A stretch of DNA of 64,000 nt from Syntrophaceae bacterium UBA6087 (GTDB taxonomy: Bacteria > Desulfobacterota > Desulfomonilia > UBA1062): contig DIXF01000001.1 of NCBI GenBank assembly GCA_002448235.1, positions 248,001 through 312,000 of the forward strand. Reading direction: 5' to 3'. The translations under genes and the position numbers were made by a program. Position 1 is the stretch's first letter. Each line of letters starts with the position of its first letter. The notes below the pieces were generated by a model. It did not search any database. It had not been told where the DNA came from and saw only the letters and a list, made by a program, of their open reading frames with translations. Shown piece after piece: positions 34,806 to 43,865 of the stretch.

Positions 34806-35693
34806 TTATAAACCGCGTCTGAGAGCCTCAATGCGCTCTTCGAGCGGAGGATGGGTCATGAACAGCCGCGCCAGGCCGCTCTTGGTGCCGCCGGAGATGC
34901 CGAAGGCCGCCATCTGCTCAGGGAGGTGGGGCTGTTGTACCGAGCGCTTAAGCCTCTCGAGCGCAGCTATCATCTTCTCCCGGCCTGCAAGGCTGGCTCC
35001 GCCTGCATCGGCGCGGAATTCCCGCTTGCGGCTGAACCAGAACACGATGGAGCTTGCGAGTATGCCGAAGACGACCTGGGCGATGATCGAGGTGATGAAG
35101 AAGGCAGGGCCGTGGCCGCGTTCGGTCTTGAACACCACCCGGTCGATCAGATGTCCCGCCACGCGTGAAAGCACGATCACGAAGGTATTGACCACTCCCT
35201 GGATCAGGGTAAGCGTGATCATGTCCCCGTTGGCAACGTGGCTTACCTCGTGCGCCAGGACCGCTTCCGCCTCGTCCCGGTCCATCGAGCGCAGCAGCCC
35301 GGTGCTCACCGCCACCAGTGCGCTGTTGCGCCGCATGCCCGTGGCAAAAGCATTCATATCCGGCGAGTCGTAAATCGCCACTTCGGGCATCCCGATGCCT
35401 GCCGACTGAGCCTGCCTGGCCACGGTATTCACCAGCCATGCCTCGGTTTCATTCCGGGGGGAGGTAATGACTACCGCCCCGGTCATGCGCTTGGCAGTCC
35501 ATTTCGATATGGCAAGCGAGATGAGCGAGCCCCCGAAGCCGAGGACGGCGGCAAAGACGACGAGATTGTACATGTCGAGCCCGACGCCTTGAGCATCAAG
35601 GATGCGGCCGACTCCGAGCAGGTTGAGCACGATGCCGAGCACAAGCATGATGGCCAGGTTGGTAACGACAAAAAGCATAATCCTTTTAAACAA
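34806..35693 (-). CDS. htpX: HtpX-type M48 membrane zinc protease
   Basis: A 295-residue protein with two N-terminal membrane helices (~5-30, ~40-65), the zinc motif HEVSH, two more helices around 165-225, and the third ligand in the REFRADAGGA segment. HtpX removes misfolded inner-membrane proteins. Translation starts at TTG 35693 behind an excellent AAGGAGG site with 7-nt spacing; no ATG fits as well. It is monocistronic with a strong terminator. Confidence 0.93.
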   Translation of the reverse strand: MFKRIMLFVVTNLAIMLVLGIVLNLLGVGRILDAQGVGLDMYNLVVFAAVLGFGGSLISLAISKWTAKRMTGAVVITSPRNETEAWLVNTVARQAQSAGIGMPEVAIYDSPDMNAFATGMRRNSALVAVSTGLLRSMDRDEAEAVLAHEVSHVANGDMITLTLIQGVVNTFVIVLSRVAGHLIDRVVFKTERGHGPAFFITSIIAQVVFGILASSIVFWFSRKREFRADAGGASLAGREKMIAALERLKRSVQQPHLPEQMAAFGISGGTKSGLARLFMTHPPLEERIEALRRGL

Positions 35694-35976
35694 CGTATCC
35701 TCCTTGGTGCGTGTCCGGATATTTTTTGGTGACGCGCTCCGCTAGTTTTTACAAATATTATTTATTACGGGGAAATATATGAGAAGCCGGCCGGGTTGTC
35801 AAAAGGATTTGGAAGAAGCGGTACATCTTCGGAAGCCTGCGGGCGATTGCCGTTTCGTCAGTATATGGGAAGGATACGGGAGCGGAAAAAACTTGTAGGG
35901 AGTTGTAATAAGGAGTATCTTTACGGGGTACAATGTTTTTTCGTGCTATGGAATGCTGTGAGGAGGGTTTTCAAGC

Positions 35977-36645
35977 GTGAAGAAGATCTCCGAAATGCCA
36001 AAGTCTGAACGCCCGCGTGAAAAGCTGCAGTTTCGAGGCGTCCAGGCCCTTTCCGATCTGGAGCTCATGGCAGTGCTCCTCAGGACCGGATCCTGCAAAA
36101 CCGATGTCATGGACCTCTCGGGTAAGGTCATCAAGGCGATCGATCAGAACAAGGGAAGCCCCGGGCTCGATACGCTGCTCACAATCGACGGGATCGGGCC
36201 TGCCAAGGCTGCCGCGGTCTCGGCAGCGCTCGAGTTTGCCAGGCGGCGCATCAGGCCTGAGGGTATACGGGTGACTTTCCCGCTCGACGTCCTGCCCCTC
36301 ATCCAGTTCTATGCGGACAGGAAGCAGGAGTATTTTATCTGCGTATCGGTGAACGGCGCGTGCGAGATCATCGCCTCCCGGGTGGTCACCATCGGCCTGG
36401 TGGACAGGACCCAGGTGCATCCCAGAGAGGTCTTTGCCGACCCCATAACAGACCGCGCATCGGCGGTTATCGTTGCTCACAACCACCCCATCGGGCCTCT
36501 TGAGCCGAGTGAAGAAGACAGGGAGATCACGAAAAGGATCAGGGATGCCGGCGAAACGCTCGGCATCCGGCTCCTGGATCATATCATCTTCAACCGGAAA
36601 GGGTACTACAGCTTCATGGAAAATGAAGAGATGGAAAAGCTGTAG
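35977..36645 (+). CDS. radC: RadC-family JAB/MPN protein
   Basis: A 222-residue RadC. The N-terminal UPF0758 part has RERLQFRG-like and SDLELMAVLLRTG elements and a helix-hairpin-helix (LTIDGIGPAKAAAV). The C-terminal JAMM motif is AHNHPIGPLEPSEED. A GTG start at 35977 follows GAGGAGG. RadC's biochemical role is unsettled; it is not an established DNA repair factor despite the name, and its JAMM zinc site suggests a metalloprotease or related hydrolase. It stands alone. Confidence 0.92.
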   Translation: MKKISEMPKSERPREKLQFRGVQALSDLELMAVLLRTGSCKTDVMDLSGKVIKAIDQNKGSPGLDTLLTIDGIGPAKAAAVSAALEFARRRIRPEGIRVTFPLDVLPLIQFYADRKQEYFICVSVNGACEIIASRVVTIGLVDRTQVHPREVFADPITDRASAVIVAHNHPIGPLEPSEEDREITKRIRDAGETLGIRLLDHIIFNRKGYYSFMENEEMEKL

Positions 36646-36662
36646 GTGACGTGATCATATCC

Positions 36663-36702
36663 CCCTCCTGCGCTGAAAGACGGCGCTTAAAAAGCAGGAG
36701 GG
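36663..36702 (+). terminator. Hairpin after radC
   Basis: CCCTCCTGC (36663-36671) and GCAGGAGGG (36694-36702) form a 9-bp stem between convergent radC and the gene at 36709. There is no T run on either side, so the terminator call is tentative. Confidence 0.45.
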
Positions 36703-36708
36703 ACATTG

Positions 36709-37077
36709 TCAGGGCATCATGATCTTGTTTGCAGGGGCGGCTCCCGGCACGACGATACGCGATTCCGACTGGCGCTGGGCCTCTTTTGCAGCCTCCACGA
36801 ATTCGGCAACCGCTCCTTCGACCGCCTCGGGGAACTTCTCCATTGCCTGCTTGAGGTTCTTGGCTTCGATCTCGAACTGGAGCGGCAACGACCCTGCAGG
36901 GGTCATCATCTGCGTCTGGCCGAAGAACAGGGTGGGGCGCCTGTCGTCCTTCTGCCCGTCAGCAAGGACAGGGGTGAGCTGCCTGATCGTTGCGAATTTA
37001 AGGTCGGTATACACTTCCTCACGGTAGAGGTTCTTCTGGTCTACTTTGAGCTCGCTCAATTTTGTCATGTCATCCAT
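36709..37077 (-). CDS. Conserved hypothetical protein
   Basis: A 122-residue cytoplasmic protein that I do not recognise. It starts at ATG 37077 behind AAAGGAGAG. A predicted beta-rich N-terminal part (NLYREEVYTDLKFATIRQLTP) is followed by a long amphipathic helix (AMEKFPEAVEGAVAEFVEAAKEA). There are no cysteine clusters, membrane segments or catalytic motifs. Confidence 0.75.
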   Translation of the reverse strand: MDDMTKLSELKVDQKNLYREEVYTDLKFATIRQLTPVLADGQKDDRRPTLFFGQTQMMTPAGSLPLQFEIEAKNLKQAMEKFPEAVEGAVAEFVEAAKEAQRQSESRIVVPGAAPANKIMMP

Positions 37078-37341
37078 GCGGTTTCTCTCCTTTTCACCTC
37101 TTCTTTAATGCCAAAACCGCGATTGTCAACATGTTTCCCCTGCCTTCGTAAGGTTTGGGGCATATTATTTGGATTTTCTGCCGTCCGGGGATAATCCTGC
37201 CGCCGTATCCATGCCTTGCCCCATGCGTTGGGGGGGGAAGCGCCTCTGCTATGCAGAAGGGCTTGTGCGCGGGGCCGGCCGGGCCATTATAACCTTCAGT
37301 GAACAGGCTTTCCCAGGACCGATGAATATCAAGGAGGAATG

Positions 37342-37977
37342 ATGGAGACCAGAGAGCTCCTCCGAATCCCGGTAGACGATATCTCCCTTGAAGGAGAAAT
37401 GGTGTTTCCCGATAACCCTCAAGGCCTCGTGATATTTGCCCACGGAGCGGGCAGCAGCAGGTTGAGCCCAAGAAACAACCACGTAGCCGGGATCCTGCAG
37501 AAGCAGGGTCTGGGAACGCTCCTCCTCGACCTTCTCACAGAGGAGGAGGATATGACCTATGAGAACCGTTTCGATATCGATCTCATCACCCGGCGCATGA
37601 TCGATACGACCCTCTGGGTAAAGACCAATACCCGGGCAGAAAGCCTGCCCGTGGGATACTTCGGCGCCAGTACGGGGTCGGCAGCCGCCATAGGGGCATC
37701 CATCATCGGCAGCGTAAAGATCGATGCCATCGTATCACGCGGGGGACGGCCGGACCTCGTCAACGAGATACTCCCTCAGGTTTCGTCGCCCATCCTTCTC
37801 ATTGTCGGGCGATGGGACCCGATCGTCATTGAGATGAACAAGCTGGCGTTCGCACAAATACCGGCCGAAAAAGATCTGGTGATTGTTGAAGGAGCCACGC
37901 ATCTGTTCGAAGAACCGGGCAAGCTTGACGAAGTGGCGGATCTTGCCACCGGATGGTTCAGAAAGCACCTTGTTTAA
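37342..37977 (+). CDS. Alpha/beta hydrolase, dienelactone hydrolase-like
   Basis: A 211-residue alpha/beta hydrolase. The oxyanion segment is VIFAHGAGSSRLS, the nucleophile elbow is FGASTGSAAA (Ser in GAS-T-G), the acid is in GRWDPIV, and the histidine is in GATHLFEE. This compact subfamily is often encoded with or fused to phosphoribosyltransferases like those at 25129 and 27735, but none is adjacent here. The start at 37342 is 5 bp after AAGGAGG; the ATG at 37339 is too close. The substrate is unknown. Confidence 0.86.
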   Translation: METRELLRIPVDDISLEGEMVFPDNPQGLVIFAHGAGSSRLSPRNNHVAGILQKQGLGTLLLDLLTEEEDMTYENRFDIDLITRRMIDTTLWVKTNTRAESLPVGYFGASTGSAAAIGASIIGSVKIDAIVSRGGRPDLVNEILPQVSSPILLIVGRWDPIVIEMNKLAFAQIPAEKDLVIVEGATHLFEEPGKLDEVADLATGWFRKHLV

Positions 37978-37983
37978 AGAGCC

Positions 37984-38172
37984 TCATGGGGATCCCGGCC
38001 CATCCTGATCGAAAACGGTAATATACCGGCGTACGACCCTGAAATGGGCCGCGCTTCCGAGCATGACGAAAATATGGAAGATCTCGTGAAATCCGAGTAT
38101 CCGGGGCATCGCGTCTGACGCAAAAAAGAAGCAATCGCCTACCCGCACCACGTGCTTCTGAATATAATACAT
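37984..38172 (-). pseudogene. Remnant of a hemolysin III-type membrane protein
   Basis: The 62-codon frame contains a C-terminal fragment typical of the HlyIII/adiponectin-receptor-like family (MPRILGFHEIFHIFVMLGSAAHF), including the conserved His of the last helices. The ~150 residues that should come before it are missing; upstream sequence on that strand has no continuation. It is a 5'-truncated pseudogene. The family call rests on this short segment alone. Confidence 0.55.
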
Positions 38173-38216
38173 AGTATATAATTACGAAAAAGAACGCCTA
38201 TAGGGGGGGAATGCTC

Positions 38217-38657
38217 ATGAGTGATTCTCATAACTGCTCTTTTCCGGAAAACAATCCTTCGAAAGAAGAGATCCGCACGATTCTCACGAAATATAAAACC
38301 GTTGCCGTCGTCGGACTGTCGCACGACCCGGACAAAGACAGCTACCACGTTGCGAAGTGCCTGAAAGATCACGGCTACCGTATCATTCCCGTCAATCCGA
38401 CAATCAAGGAGGCCCTCGGCGAAAAGTCCTACCCCGATCTGAAGTCGATCCCCTCGCCCGTGGATATCGTAGACATCTTCAGGAGACCCGAAGCCATCCC
38501 CGGCATCGTCGATGATGCGATCGACATCGGCGCAAAGGTGGTGTGGATGCAGTATGGTCTCGCCGACAAAGAGGCAGCCCGCAAGGCGCGCGAAGCAGGG
38601 CTCGAGGTGGTGCAGTCGAAGTGCATCAAGGTAGAATGCCTGAAGGTAATGGGATAA
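38217..38657 (+). CDS. CoA-binding-domain protein
   Basis: A 146-residue stand-alone Rossmann-like CoA-binding protein. Family elements are TVAVVGLSHDPDKDSYHVA, then IIPVNPTIKEALGEKSYPDL and VDIVDIFRRPE. These small proteins resemble the CoA-binding part of succinyl-CoA synthetase-like enzymes but lack catalytic domains; their function is uncertain. I use the ATG at 38217, which has the better spacing to the GGGGGG site. Confidence 0.85.
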   Translation: MSDSHNCSFPENNPSKEEIRTILTKYKTVAVVGLSHDPDKDSYHVAKCLKDHGYRIIPVNPTIKEALGEKSYPDLKSIPSPVDIVDIFRRPEAIPGIVDDAIDIGAKVVWMQYGLADKEAARKAREAGLEVVQSKCIKVECLKVMG

Positions 38658-38679
38658 GACGTTTTGAGAAATAAAAAAA

Positions 38680-38755
<76 letters not shown>

Positions 38756-38896
38756 ACGCAACGTTGAACAGCTATCATATCGGAAAAGGTGAGTCAAGGT
38801 CATTGCGTAGGAAAAAAGAAAAGTATAAACAGGTTTTTCATGGAGAGACGGTAAGCTTTATTGACTCGTTATTCTCTTGCATGATACATTGCAACC

Positions 38897-39094
38897 ATGC
38901 CGAAGAAAGTTGCATTCAACACTCGAGTAAACGAGACCATTCTGGATGAATTCAGGGCTCTGTCCGTTCTCCTGGAACGCAATCTCAATGATTTCTTTGA
39001 AGAAGCCATGATCGATCTCATCAGGAAGTACGACCAGGACAATCTGATCGCGGAGATGCGAAGGCTCAGAGCCAGGGCCCAGAAGAAGATCTAG
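38897..39094 (+). CDS. Small helical protein, ribbon-helix-helix-like
   Basis: A 65-residue basic protein. The N-terminus KKVAFNTRVNETILDEFRAL followed by LNDFFEEAMIDLI fits a ribbon-helix-helix DNA-binding fold, as in small antitoxins and repressors. No toxin gene is adjacent, and the ribosome site before the ATG is weak. It is probably a small DNA-binding protein; the target is unknown. Confidence 0.55.
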   Translation: MPKKVAFNTRVNETILDEFRALSVLLERNLNDFFEEAMIDLIRKYDQDNLIAEMRRLRARAQKKI

Positions 39095-39115
39095 CTCCTT
39101 TCATGCCCCTTTGTA

Positions 39116-39469
39116 TTACCTGTGCTCCTGCTTGCGGGTGCCCTTCTGTTTTATGGTGTTGAGGGTATCGGTCAGAACCGCTATGACGTTTTCGCGGATG
39201 TCCCCGGCGACCACAATGGCAAGGAGATCATCGCCCACCGCAAGCCTCCCCTCGTTGACCTCCACCAGGATCTCTATGATCCCGGGCCTGGCCTTCTGTT
39301 CCGAGACAACTCTATTGATTACATCCCATTCGGCCTTTACATCGACGGAAGTAACCGGCGAGCCGTCCCTCGATGTCCCCCGCACCACGCCATTATGGCA
39401 CAGGATCATCCCCACCTTGTGGTAATCCTTATGTCTCTTGATCTGTCCGATCAGCGAATTCATATCCAT
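39116..39469 (-). CDS. MoaE-like protein
   Basis: A 117-residue protein with the MoaE-type segments GVVRGTSRDGSPVTSVDV and GRLAVGDDLLAIVVAGDIREN. MoaE is the large subunit of molybdopterin synthase. This copy is shorter than classical MoaE (~150) and no moaD or other moa gene is adjacent, so it may be a paralogue with a different role. The ATG at 39469 follows GGGGGCGG. Confidence 0.72.
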   Translation of the reverse strand: MDMNSLIGQIKRHKDYHKVGMILCHNGVVRGTSRDGSPVTSVDVKAEWDVINRVVSEQKARPGIIEILVEVNEGRLAVGDDLLAIVVAGDIRENVIAVLTDTLNTIKQKGTRKQEHR

Positions 39470-39644
39470 GGTCCGCCCCCATTGATTGGTCTACCGCTCT
39501 GGATACGGCTTTGACGGGATTAAGTCAATACGCCGGTTCTTAAGAATCAGAGGGGACGATTGCAAAAATCCGGCGTTGGTTGTAGTAAAGGAATTCGATC
39601 CATGGCAGATAGTGATCGCTTATTATGAGCTTAAAGGATTCCGG

Positions 39645-40178
39645 ATGAAAGAATTGTCCATAGGAGAATCGATACTGCAGCTCGTGGTGGGAGACATCAC
39701 CGCCCAGGATACGGAGGCGGTGGTGAATGCAGCCAACTCGAGGCTTGCCCCCGGAGGCGGCGTGGCCGGAGCCATACACCGTGCAGCCGGGCCGGGGCTG
39801 TGGGAGGAATGCAAAGGGTTGGGCGGCTGCGAAACCGGCGAGGCCAAGATAACGAAAGGGTACGGACTGCCGAACGCGTATGTCATCCATACCGTAGGCC
39901 CCGTGTACAGCGGGTCGGATAAGGACCCGGTTCTTCTGCGCTCCTGCTACTGCAGCTCTCTGAAGGTTGCCGATGAAAACGGGGTGAAGTCCGTCTCCTT
40001 TCCCGCGTTGAGCACCGGGATATTCGGCTACCCGGTGAGCGAGGCCGCCCGGATAGCGATCAGGGCCATCAGGGACTACCTCTCCGGCGATACCGGTATC
40101 AGGCTCGTGCGCATGGTTCTGTACGACCAGGCTTCGTTCGATGCGCATGCGGACGCGCTCGAAGATCCTGAAGGGTGA
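39645..40178 (+). CDS. Macrodomain ADP-ribose-binding hydrolase
   Basis: A 177-residue macrodomain. The ligand loops are GDITAQDTEAVVNAANSRL, GGGVAGAIHRAAG, and FPALSTGIFGYP, as in O-acetyl-ADP-ribose deacetylases of the MacroD/YmdB type. It should remove ADP-ribose-type groups. The ATG at 39645 follows AAAGGATT; an upstream extension to 39486 has no good ribosome site. Its stop is just before kdsB. Confidence 0.9.
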   Translation: MKELSIGESILQLVVGDITAQDTEAVVNAANSRLAPGGGVAGAIHRAAGPGLWEECKGLGGCETGEAKITKGYGLPNAYVIHTVGPVYSGSDKDPVLLRSCYCSSLKVADENGVKSVSFPALSTGIFGYPVSEAARIAIRAIRDYLSGDTGIRLVRMVLYDQASFDAHADALEDPEG

Positions 40179-40191
40179 GGAGAGGTCTCAG

Positions 40192-40908
40192 ATGAAGGTG
40201 ATAGCCATAATACCTGCGCGCTACGAATCGTCCCGGTTTCCCGGCAAGCCGCTGACCGACATCGCGGGCAAGCCCATGATCCGGAGGATCTACGAGCAGG
40301 TCAGGGCGTGCGCGGATATCGATGATGTCCTTATTGCCACCGACGATACGCGGATCTTTAATGCGGCGGCCTCGTTCGGTGCGCCGGTGGTCATGACGGC
40401 CGCCGAGTGCAGGTCCGGCACGGACAGGGTGGCGCAGGCGTCCATCGGCCTGTCTGCGGATGCGGTGATCAATGTCCAGGGAGACCAGGTGGTGCTCGAC
40501 CGGGTGGCCCTGTCCGAGGTTGCACGGGCATTGAGGACGGGCCTTTCGATGGTTACGGTCGCCACGCCGGCCGTGCCTGAGGAGTATGACGACCCGAACT
40601 GCGTGAAGGTGGTCTGCAACCGCCAGGGCTTCGCGCTCTACTTCTCCCGGTCCACGATCCCCTACAGGCGCTCCGCGTCAAGCATCGGGATCCTGAAGCA
40701 CATAGGCATGTACGGGTTCGGCGTCGAGACCCTGAAGCGCTTCACCGCCCTGGAGCCGACGCCGCTGGAGGAGACCGAGTCCTTGGAGCAACTGCGCGCG
40801 CTGGAGAACGGCATCCCCATCAAGGTGATCATCGCATCGGGTCAATACCTCGAGATCAATACGCCCGAGGACAAGGAAAGGGTGCTGGCCTCATGGAGAG
40901 AATACTGA
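40192..40908 (+). CDS. kdsB: 3-deoxy-manno-octulosonate cytidylyltransferase
   Basis: A 238-residue CMP-Kdo synthetase, which activates Kdo with CTP for lipid A core assembly. The nucleotide-binding IPARYESSRFPGKPL and the later FSRSTIPYRR are family marks. The ATG at 40192 follows GAGGAGAGG. It overlaps waaA by 16 bp, so the activated Kdo is made and used by one operon. Confidence 0.95.
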   Translation: MKVIAIIPARYESSRFPGKPLTDIAGKPMIRRIYEQVRACADIDDVLIATDDTRIFNAAASFGAPVVMTAAECRSGTDRVAQASIGLSADAVINVQGDQVVLDRVALSEVARALRTGLSMVTVATPAVPEEYDDPNCVKVVCNRQGFALYFSRSTIPYRRSASSIGILKHIGMYGFGVETLKRFTALEPTPLEETESLEQLRALENGIPIKVIIASGQYLEINTPEDKERVLASWREY

Positions 40909-42134
40909 TCTTCCTATACCGCGTCCTGACCGGGCTCCTGGTGTGGCCGGCGGGCCTCGTCCTGTCGCGGCACCCGAATTTCAGAGGCACCATCGCCTCC
41001 CGGCTGGGCTTGAAGCTCCCCCGCATCCCGGCGGGAAGGCCCGTAATATGGGTTCATGCGGCATCGGTAGGCGAGGTCAAGGCCGTCTCAGGGCTGGTCA
41101 GGGCACTGAAAAGTGCAAAGCCGGAGTCGTTCATCTGTTTGAGCGCCATGACGGCAACCGGCAGGCAGGTGGCGTCGTCGATTCCGGAACTGGATCTTGT
41201 CATGGCGATGCCTTTCGATGCCTCATTCACCATGAGACGCTACTTCTCAAGGCTATCCCCCAAGGCACTCGTCATCGTAGAGACAGAGCTGTGGCCGAAC
41301 ATGATTATGGCCGCACACCGCATGGGCGTCCCGGTTGTAGTCGTGAACGCCCGCATGACGGAGCGTTCTTTCCGCAGGTATTCTTTTGCCCCGCGCCTGG
41401 CCGAAAGGATACTTTCGGGCGTCCGGGTGCTGGCTATGGCGGAAAGCGATGCCCTGAAGTTCTCCCGGCTCGGCGCCCGCAGGGTGGAGACGTACGGCAA
41501 CCTGAAACTGGACAGCCTTTCCCAGGTGGATTTGAGCAGAAGGGATGAGATGAGGGAAGGTCTCGATGTCGAAGACAGGCCGGTCTTCATTGCGGGAAGC
41601 ATCCGTGAAGGCGAGGAAGAGATGGTCGTCGACGCCGTGAAAAAGGCGACGCTGGAAGTCCCGAACCTGTTCGCCATTCTTGCCCCCAGGCATCCCGGAC
41701 AGACCGGCCTACTGGCGGAGCTTGCCGGCCGGAGCGGGTTGGGGTGGTGTTTACGGAGCAGGATGAAGCAGGGAACGGACCTGATCATCGTCGATACCAT
41801 GGGAGAGCTTTTCAATCTCTACGGGGCGTCGGATGTCGCCTTTGTGGGAGGCTCCCTGAAGAGTCTGGGCGGACAGAATATCCTTGAGCCGATCGCCTGG
41901 GGGATTCCGACGATCCACGGGCCGCACATGGATAATTTCCTTTGGGCTCTCGAAGTAGTCCAGGGATTCACCATCCGGGTACATGATTCCGAAGAGCTCT
42001 GCAATGCCGTCGTGGACATCGTAACTCAGCCCGGCAAATACTACGATCTCGCCCAGGAAGCGCGGTATCTTCTGGAGAAGCAGAAAGGGGTAACCGCTCG
42101 ATATCTCGATGCACTGGAGCGGTATCTCGTGTAG
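40893..42134 (+). CDS. waaA: Kdo transferase WaaA
   Basis: A 413-residue GT30 glycosyltransferase that transfers Kdo to lipid IVA on the inner face of the inner membrane. An N-terminal membrane anchor (IFLYRVLTGLLVWPAGL) is followed by the catalytic-site segment HAASVGEV, with its essential glutamate, and the C-terminal donor-binding segments VFIAGSIREGEEE and GGSLKSLGGQNILEP. It overlaps kdsB and marks the outer-membrane lipopolysaccharide of the host. Confidence 0.95.
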   Translation: MERILIFLYRVLTGLLVWPAGLVLSRHPNFRGTIASRLGLKLPRIPAGRPVIWVHAASVGEVKAVSGLVRALKSAKPESFICLSAMTATGRQVASSIPELDLVMAMPFDASFTMRRYFSRLSPKALVIVETELWPNMIMAAHRMGVPVVVVNARMTERSFRRYSFAPRLAERILSGVRVLAMAESDALKFSRLGARRVETYGNLKLDSLSQVDLSRRDEMREGLDVEDRPVFIAGSIREGEEEMVVDAVKKATLEVPNLFAILAPRHPGQTGLLAELAGRSGLGWCLRSRMKQGTDLIIVDTMGELFNLYGASDVAFVGGSLKSLGGQNILEPIAWGIPTIHGPHMDNFLWALEVVQGFTIRVHDSEELCNAVVDIVTQPGKYYDLAQEARYLLEKQKGVTARYLDALERYLV

Positions 42135-42228
42135 GGGGGCAGATCTTCCGGGAGCCCCGGCCGGCAGAATCTTTTGTAAGCCCCTGTTTCTCGTTGACAA
42201 TATCACAATTGCCCTCTATTAGGAAAAT

Positions 42229-42426
42229 ATGACAATGGATAGATCGTTATGCCCAATATGTGCCTGGAGAGCTGACTGTAAGAAGAAATTCAACAAAGGC
42301 GCGGGTATCCACTGCGCCGATTTCAGCAGAGACCTTACCGTGAAAGACGCGGAGCTCGAGGCTGAGCTCGATAAGAATAAGCCTGGGGATGCCGGGAAAA
42401 AGAAAAAGGGCCCCTTCCAGTTCTAG
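42229..42426 (+). CDS. Small Cys-containing protein, unknown
   Basis: A 65-residue protein with four cysteines (LCPIC, DCK, HCADF) and a Lys-rich tail. It may bind a metal. The ATG at 42229 is 5 bp after AGGAAA. I do not recognise the family. It converges with the secreted-protein gene at 42430. Confidence 0.65.
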   Translation: MTMDRSLCPICAWRADCKKKFNKGAGIHCADFSRDLTVKDAELEAELDKNKPGDAGKKKKGPFQF

Positions 42427-42429
42427 TCT

Positions 42430-43680
42430 TTACTGCAGGTCGATACGCTGAATAAAGCTCGTTGACTTCTTCACTACCAGTGCGAGGAGATCACCTTTAT
42501 CAAGGGTGATGTCCGCACAGTAGTAATTCCGTATCGCAGCAAGCTCCCTTTCCGCAAACTCGGACTCATCCGGAGTGTAGGCGAGGATCCGTGAAGACTC
42601 ATACATCTTTACGTTGCCCAGGAATCTCGACATGCCTTGTTCATTCTGGATAGTCACGATGTCCCTGCCGGCTTTGAGGATTCTCGGCTTGAGGTAGTAG
42701 CGGAGTTGTGAATCCCGCCTTTCCATCGGGTCTTTCTCTTTTGTGATCAGGAACAGGGGCAGGGTGCTGAACCGCGTATCGGATTTCCAGAGAGACTGCT
42801 TGCCGTTGGCCACGTTGAGATGGGAAGAATCGTCGAAGGTCACGGTTTCGGTGCCGCCTGCCACAGGCGAAACATCGCTCAAGAGTATCGAGAGGATGTC
42901 CTGGCCGTTCGCAATCTGTTCCGGGTTTCCCTCGATGACCTCGGGCGCCGCCCACCTGTTTACCCCTTCGGAGAGATCCATGTCCGCATAGATCCGTGAC
43001 GCGACGAGGCCGCCTTCAAAGGGCACTACGCACTGATTCCAGCTTTTGCCGACCTTGCCGTCCTGTATCATATAGGTATGGAAAGATCCGGACTTGTCGG
43101 TAACGGCCATGATGGCTCCCTTATAGGGGTAAAGCCGGTAAATCCTGGAAGAGCCGGGTGCTTTCCAGTACGGTTTGGCCTTGCCTTTTTCTATCCGAAA
43201 AAGAGAATCCCCGCTGCTGACGTAGACCGTATCGTTGGTAACAGTGAACGATGTCGCGACAAAGGGGAGCGTGATCTCGGGGCGTGCAGCCTGGTCGGAT
43301 TTCCGAACGACCGGCTCTTCATTGCCGGTGCTTATTTGGGGCTGTGGCGTGAACAGCTCGGCGATCATCCGGTCGATGGCCGAAGACAGCTCGCCCAAGC
43401 CTTTCAGGTCCCGGTGGAAGGCCTTCGGGGGTTTCGTGTCGAGGACGGCGTCAAACGAGATGGTATCTCCGAGCTGAATAATGGAGACATTCAGCGGCGA
43501 GTCCGGATCGATAACGACGTTCTGCGCAATGCACCGTGCGGTGATTGTTTTGGCTATCCCGTCTTTCAGCGCAACGAGCTCGGAAGGGCCTTTGACATCC
43601 ACGACGATATCGGCGCCGAAGGCGCTGCCGATACAGAGACAAAAAAGAAATATTGCAGAGAAAATCAATGACTTTTTCAT
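42430..43680 (-). CDS. Secreted protein, possible beta-propeller, unknown function
   Basis: A 416-residue exported protein with a signal peptide (MKKSLIFSAIFLFCLCIGSAFGA). The first ~100 mature residues look like a separate small domain; after a low-complexity linker the rest is beta-rich with short YVSSGDSLFRIE-like units that could form a propeller. The ATG at 43680 follows CAGGGAGA and is preferred over 43704. I do not recognise the family. Confidence 0.72.
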   Translation of the reverse strand: MKKSLIFSAIFLFCLCIGSAFGADIVVDVKGPSELVALKDGIAKTITARCIAQNVVIDPDSPLNVSIIQLGDTISFDAVLDTKPPKAFHRDLKGLGELSSAIDRMIAELFTPQPQISTGNEEPVVRKSDQAARPEITLPFVATSFTVTNDTVYVSSGDSLFRIEKGKAKPYWKAPGSSRIYRLYPYKGAIMAVTDKSGSFHTYMIQDGKVGKSWNQCVVPFEGGLVASRIYADMDLSEGVNRWAAPEVIEGNPEQIANGQDILSILLSDVSPVAGGTETVTFDDSSHLNVANGKQSLWKSDTRFSTLPLFLITKEKDPMERRDSQLRYYLKPRILKAGRDIVTIQNEQGMSRFLGNVKMYESSRILAYTPDESEFAERELAAIRNYYCADITLDKGDLLALVVKKSTSFIQRIDLQ

Positions 43681-43771
43681 TCTATCTCCCTGGGAATGAT
43701 TCATTGAAGGGCATTATAGCACAATCTGGAAACATGACAAACGAAAGGATGAAAGAGATTGCCCCCTTTTG

Positions 43772-43787
43772 ATGAATGACCATTCAT
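43772..43787. promoter_or_regulatory. Candidate operator upstream of acs
   Basis: ATGAATG-AC-CATTCAT is a perfect 7-2-7 inverted repeat 6 bp before the -35 box of acs. Its half-sites resemble those of FadR-type TetR regulators in other bacteria, and such a regulator is encoded at 45950, but the spacing differs from the Bacillus FadR box. Confidence 0.5.
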
Positions 43788-43793
43788 TTTTCC

Positions 43794-43822
43794 TTGACCT
43801 CCCTTGTCTCTTTCGTTATATA
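43794..43822 (+). promoter_or_regulatory. Sigma-70-type promoter of acs
   Basis: TTGACC (43794-43799) and TATATA (43817-43822) with a 17-bp spacer. The start would be near 43829, 37 bp before the acs ATG. Confidence 0.65.
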
Positions 43823-43865
43823 GAATCGATACGTAGCAAATTATATTCTTTACAGGAGGCGTTAC

